DNA from: Cupriavidus sp. BIS7
GTDB lineage: Bacteria > Pseudomonadota > Gammaproteobacteria > Burkholderiales > Burkholderiaceae
Assembly: GCF_000292345.1 (NCBI RefSeq)
Contig: NZ_ALOU01000023.1
Span: 1 to 33,506, forward strand
Direction: 5' to 3'
Length of the DNA: 33,506 nt
The stretch's first letter is position 1, and every line of letters begins with the position of its first letter. Below are positions 31,478-33,506 of this stretch, piece after piece. A model generated the notes under the pieces. The model was not told the DNA's origin. It searched no databases and worked only from the letters and a program-made list of their open reading frames with translations. The translations under genes were made by a program, and so were the position numbers.

Positions 31478-32539
31478 TCACTCCACCAGCGCCAGGTGGG
31501 AGGCGGCCGGCACCTGGTCGGGGTACCGCTCCCGGAGCCAGGCGATTCCCTCACCGGGGGTGGCCGAATAGTCCAGGATGGAGCGAAAGAACTCCAGCCT
31601 GGCACGCGCGCCGCTCAGGATGCTTCCCCATGTTGCCAGACCGATGCGCAGGTTCGGCTCCTCATGGAAGCAGCCAAACGCACCGGTTGGATGCCTCAGC
31701 GTGCGCGCAGCATCAGGTGTCATTTCGTTGGACACGGCCAGGAACGTCCAATGCGTGTGCGTGGTGTCGAATCGGTCGTCCGAGGCAACCGCCATGGCGT
31801 AGCCTTCTATCTGTGCCTTTGCGCGGAGGTCGATCTTTTCGGAGGGCCGCTTCAGCTCCACGACGAGGAACTCCCGCCTGAGCCTGGCGTAGGCCGGCAC
31901 CTCGCGGCCCAGCACAAGGTCCACCACGCCTTCGGAACCGTCGTCCCGCAAGACCGCCTTGAGCTTGCCTCCCTTGCCGGACGCGAGCCTGCCCAGATGC
32001 TTGCGCAGTACCGTGTTCAGATTCTCGTTGCTGCCGGTCAACGTGAACTCCTCGCCGAATATCCATGGCTCGCAGGCGAGAATCCGATGGAGTTCAGCAC
32101 GTTCCTTGACGCTTTGCTTCGATGGGATCTGGAACAGCAGCTCCTGCAGGCCCGCCAGGAACCTGAGCCTGTCCGTGACCATCCTGCTGGCCTCGATGAT
32201 CGACGACAGCGATGTGAGCGGCAGCAGGCCGGAGAGGACTGACGCCTTGTCGGCGGGAACGCCAAGCACCTCGACAAGAATGCGCTTCAGCGAATCGGGG
32301 CTGTCCTCAAGCGTTGCCCTGAGCATGCGAAGAATGAAGCGCCTGTCCTTGGCATTCCCTTGCCGGAGCGTGTCCAGATGCTCGTGGACACCAAGCGCGC
32401 AGAGATCGAACACCTTGCGCTGCCGGATCTCCGTGGCATCTCCGGCCGGGCCGGCGAACGGATACACGCCCTCCGATTTCCAGCGCCGGACCACGGCCGG
32501 CTCGACATCGGTAATGTGGTGCCCCGTGTTCTGGTCCAT
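31478..32539 (-). CDS. Shedu-like (DUF4263) nuclease, N-terminal ATPase part missing
   Basis: A 353-residue protein whose C-terminal half is a Shedu/DUF4263 PD-(D/E)XK nuclease domain. Visible are ILACEPWIFGEEF (153-165), VVDLVLG with D207, VVELKRP with E228 and K230, and QIEGYA with Q243. Shedu (SduA) is a phage-defence nuclease. The N-terminal half (VVRRWKSEGVYPF, then a helical stretch) resembles the connector that in larger relatives follows a GHKL-type ATPase. No such ATPase lies upstream, only 148 bases to the next gene. GGAGAGG stands just before the ATG, and the frame stays open without a usual start codon to a stop at 32612-32614. It is either a naturally short variant or a truncated remnant that regained a start. 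Confidence 0.75.
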   Translation of the reverse strand: MDQNTGHHITDVEPAVVRRWKSEGVYPFAGPAGDATEIRQRKVFDLCALGVHEHLDTLRQGNAKDRRFILRMLRATLEDSPDSLKRILVEVLGVPADKASVLSGLLPLTSLSSIIEASRMVTDRLRFLAGLQELLFQIPSKQSVKERAELHRILACEPWIFGEEFTLTGSNENLNTVLRKHLGRLASGKGGKLKAVLRDDGSEGVVDLVLGREVPAYARLRREFLVVELKRPSEKIDLRAKAQIEGYAMAVASDDRFDTTHTHWTFLAVSNEMTPDAARTLRHPTGAFGCFHEEPNLRIGLATWGSILSGARARLEFFRSILDYSATPGEGIAWLRERYPDQVPAASHLALVE

Positions 32540-32558
32540 ATCCTCTCCGTGCAGTTCG

Positions 32559-32591
32559 GGCCCGATGCCTTCGCGCCGAAGGCGTCGGGCC
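32559..32591. repeat. Strong hairpin in front of the Shedu-like gene
   Basis: Positions 32559-32573 and 32577-32591 form a 15-bp stem with one mismatch (a G-U pair in plus-strand RNA) around a CGC loop, 20 bases before the Shedu-like start and about 97 past the stop of the yceH-like gene. No T-run follows. It may end or attenuate transcription from the upstream gene, or mark the edge of inserted DNA. Confidence 0.65.
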
Positions 32592-32687
32592 GATTGACAA
32601 TGGAGAGCAGGCTAACACCCGAACGCGTGCGATGGACCCTTCGGACACACACTGACACGTCGTTTCAGAATCGTCTCATCCGGACGA

Positions 32688-33419
32688 TCAGTCCAGCCGC
32701 TCGGGGTCGACGGGGATGCCCAGTTGGCCGGCCATCTCCTCGACGAGCGCCTGCAAGCGCGCCACCTTGACCTCCAGCGCGCGATGGCTGATACGAAGTG
32801 CCTCCAGCTCCGACGGCGAGACCTCGATGTCCGCGCCTGCGCGCGGGCTTGCCGTTTCGGCCAGGCTGACTTCGCCGCACAGCAGATGCATCCAGCGGTG
32901 CTCGCGCTCGCCGGGGGCGCGGGGCAGCTTCACGACCAGCGACGGAACGCGTTCGACCAGTTCGTCAAGGAAGGCCTCGACCGACGAGATATCGGCGAAC
33001 GCATGCAGCCGCGCCGTGTTCAGACGCAACTCCGCGGCGGTCTGTGCCCCACGCAGCAGCAACGTGGACAGCAGCGCCGCCGACTGGCTTGGCACGCTCA
33101 GTACCCTGGCCAGGTTCTGCTCGAAACGGGGCACCCGGCTGCTGCTGCCTTCGAACACCAGACTCAGCGACTTGAGTCCGTCGATGGCCGTCAGGATCTC
33201 GTCTTCGCTCACGCTCATCACGGGCGAACGTGCGGTCTTCTGGTTGCAGCCGGCGGCCAGCGCGTTGAGCGAAAGCGGGTAGGTGTCGGGAACGGTGAAC
33301 TGCTTCTCCAGCAGCACCGCCACCACGCGGCCTTCCAGCGGCGTCAATGCGCGCATCGGCGGGCGGGACGGGGTGCCGGATGCGGCGGGAGTATCGGAGG
33401 TGTCAGGGGTATCGGTCAT
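32688..33419 (-). CDS. yceH: YceH family protein (DUF480)
   Basis: A 243-residue member of the DUF480/YceH family, a tandem winged-helix protein of unclear function. It follows E. coli YceH through LTPLEGRVVAVLLEKQFTVP, YPLSLNALAAGCNQKTARSP, LSTLLLRGAQTAAELR, and the C-terminal EREHRWMHLLCGEVSL. A closing coiled coil of heptad type (LEVKVARLQALVEEMAGQLG) follows. The start ATG at 33419 adds a Thr/Pro/Ser-rich 21-residue head. An internal ATG at 33356 (MRALTPLEG) corresponds to the usual beginning and is possible. The ribosome site is weak for both. The frame stays open to the window edge, but upstream residues look non-coding. Confidence 0.88.
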   Translation of the reverse strand: MTDTPDTSDTPAASGTPSRPPMRALTPLEGRVVAVLLEKQFTVPDTYPLSLNALAAGCNQKTARSPVMSVSEDEILTAIDGLKSLSLVFEGSSSRVPRFEQNLARVLSVPSQSAALLSTLLLRGAQTAAELRLNTARLHAFADISSVEAFLDELVERVPSLVVKLPRAPGEREHRWMHLLCGEVSLAETASPRAGADIEVSPSELEALRISHRALEVKVARLQALVEEMAGQLGIPVDPERLD

Positions 33420-33473
33420 CACGGACAACGGCGGGGATCGGCAAGGCAACCATTGAAACGCAAGCGCTTGGCG

Positions 33474-33506
33474 GACGCAACTTCGCGACGCAACTTCGCG
33501 ACGCAA
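33474..33506. repeat. 13-bp tandem repeat at the window end
   Basis: GACGCAACTTCGC is repeated 2.5 times without change and runs into the window edge, upstream of the yceH-like gene. The true copy number is not visible. Confidence 0.7.

Noticed and set aside
1..33506. Search for CRISPR arrays, tRNA and rRNA genes and complete insertion sequences
   Set aside because: No spaced direct repeats, cloverleaf-like segments, rRNA stretches or transposase genes with terminal repeats were seen by eye. A dedicated scan (tRNAscan, ISfinder) was not possible.

Overview
The window is a GC-rich chromosomal segment. It suggests a beta-proteobacterium of the Burkholderiaceae, most like Cupriavidus or Ralstonia. 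The grounds are the codon bias, the single-chain porins beginning AQSVTLYG, the AAHS-type aromatic acid transporters, and the FlhB-FlhA-FlhF-FlhG-FliA-FlhE flagellar order. The genus is an inference from gene content, not from a marker gene.

Region 1 (100-6932) is a 3-hydroxybenzoate/gentisate module. A LysR regulator, translationally coupled to a small acetyltransferase, diverges from a plus-strand operon. The operon encodes gentisate 1,2-dioxygenase, fumarylpyruvate hydrolase, a zeta-GST-like maleylpyruvate isomerase, 3-hydroxybenzoate 6-hydroxylase and an MFS aromatic acid importer. Together they convert 3-hydroxybenzoate to gentisate, maleylpyruvate, fumarylpyruvate, and finally fumarate plus pyruvate.

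Region 2 (7003-14446) is a hydroxycinnamate (ferulate, p-coumarate and possibly sinapate) module on the minus strand: ech, vdh, fcs, a possible 34-residue small protein, an MFS transporter and a porin. A divergent MarR regulator and a 21-bp palindrome sit between the promoter hexamers of ech. A DUF1428 protein follows on the plus strand.

Region 3 (14915-22923) looks like a gallate-type meta-cleavage module. A rubredoxin-domain protein, a fused LigB/LigA-type gallate dioxygenase and an MFS transporter lie on the minus strand behind an unusual LysR regulator with two winged-HTH domains. GalD-like 4-oxalomesaconate tautomerase, LigJ-like hydratase and a second porin, closely similar to the first, run divergently on the plus strand. 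The final aldolase and any O-demethylase (VanAB type) are not in the window.

Region 4 (23289-31100) is a tightly packed minus-strand flagellar operon, flhB-flhA-flhF-flhG-fliA-flhE. Two members are odd. FlhF carries about 430 extra C-terminal residues. FlhG keeps the FlhF-activating DQAxxLR helix but has lost both lysines of its MinD-type P-loop.

Region 5 (31478-33506) holds a Shedu-like (DUF4263) PD-(D/E)XK nuclease that appears to lack its usual N-terminal ATPase part, preceded by a strong hairpin, then a YceH (DUF480) family protein. No rRNA, tRNA, CRISPR array or intact insertion sequence was recognised.
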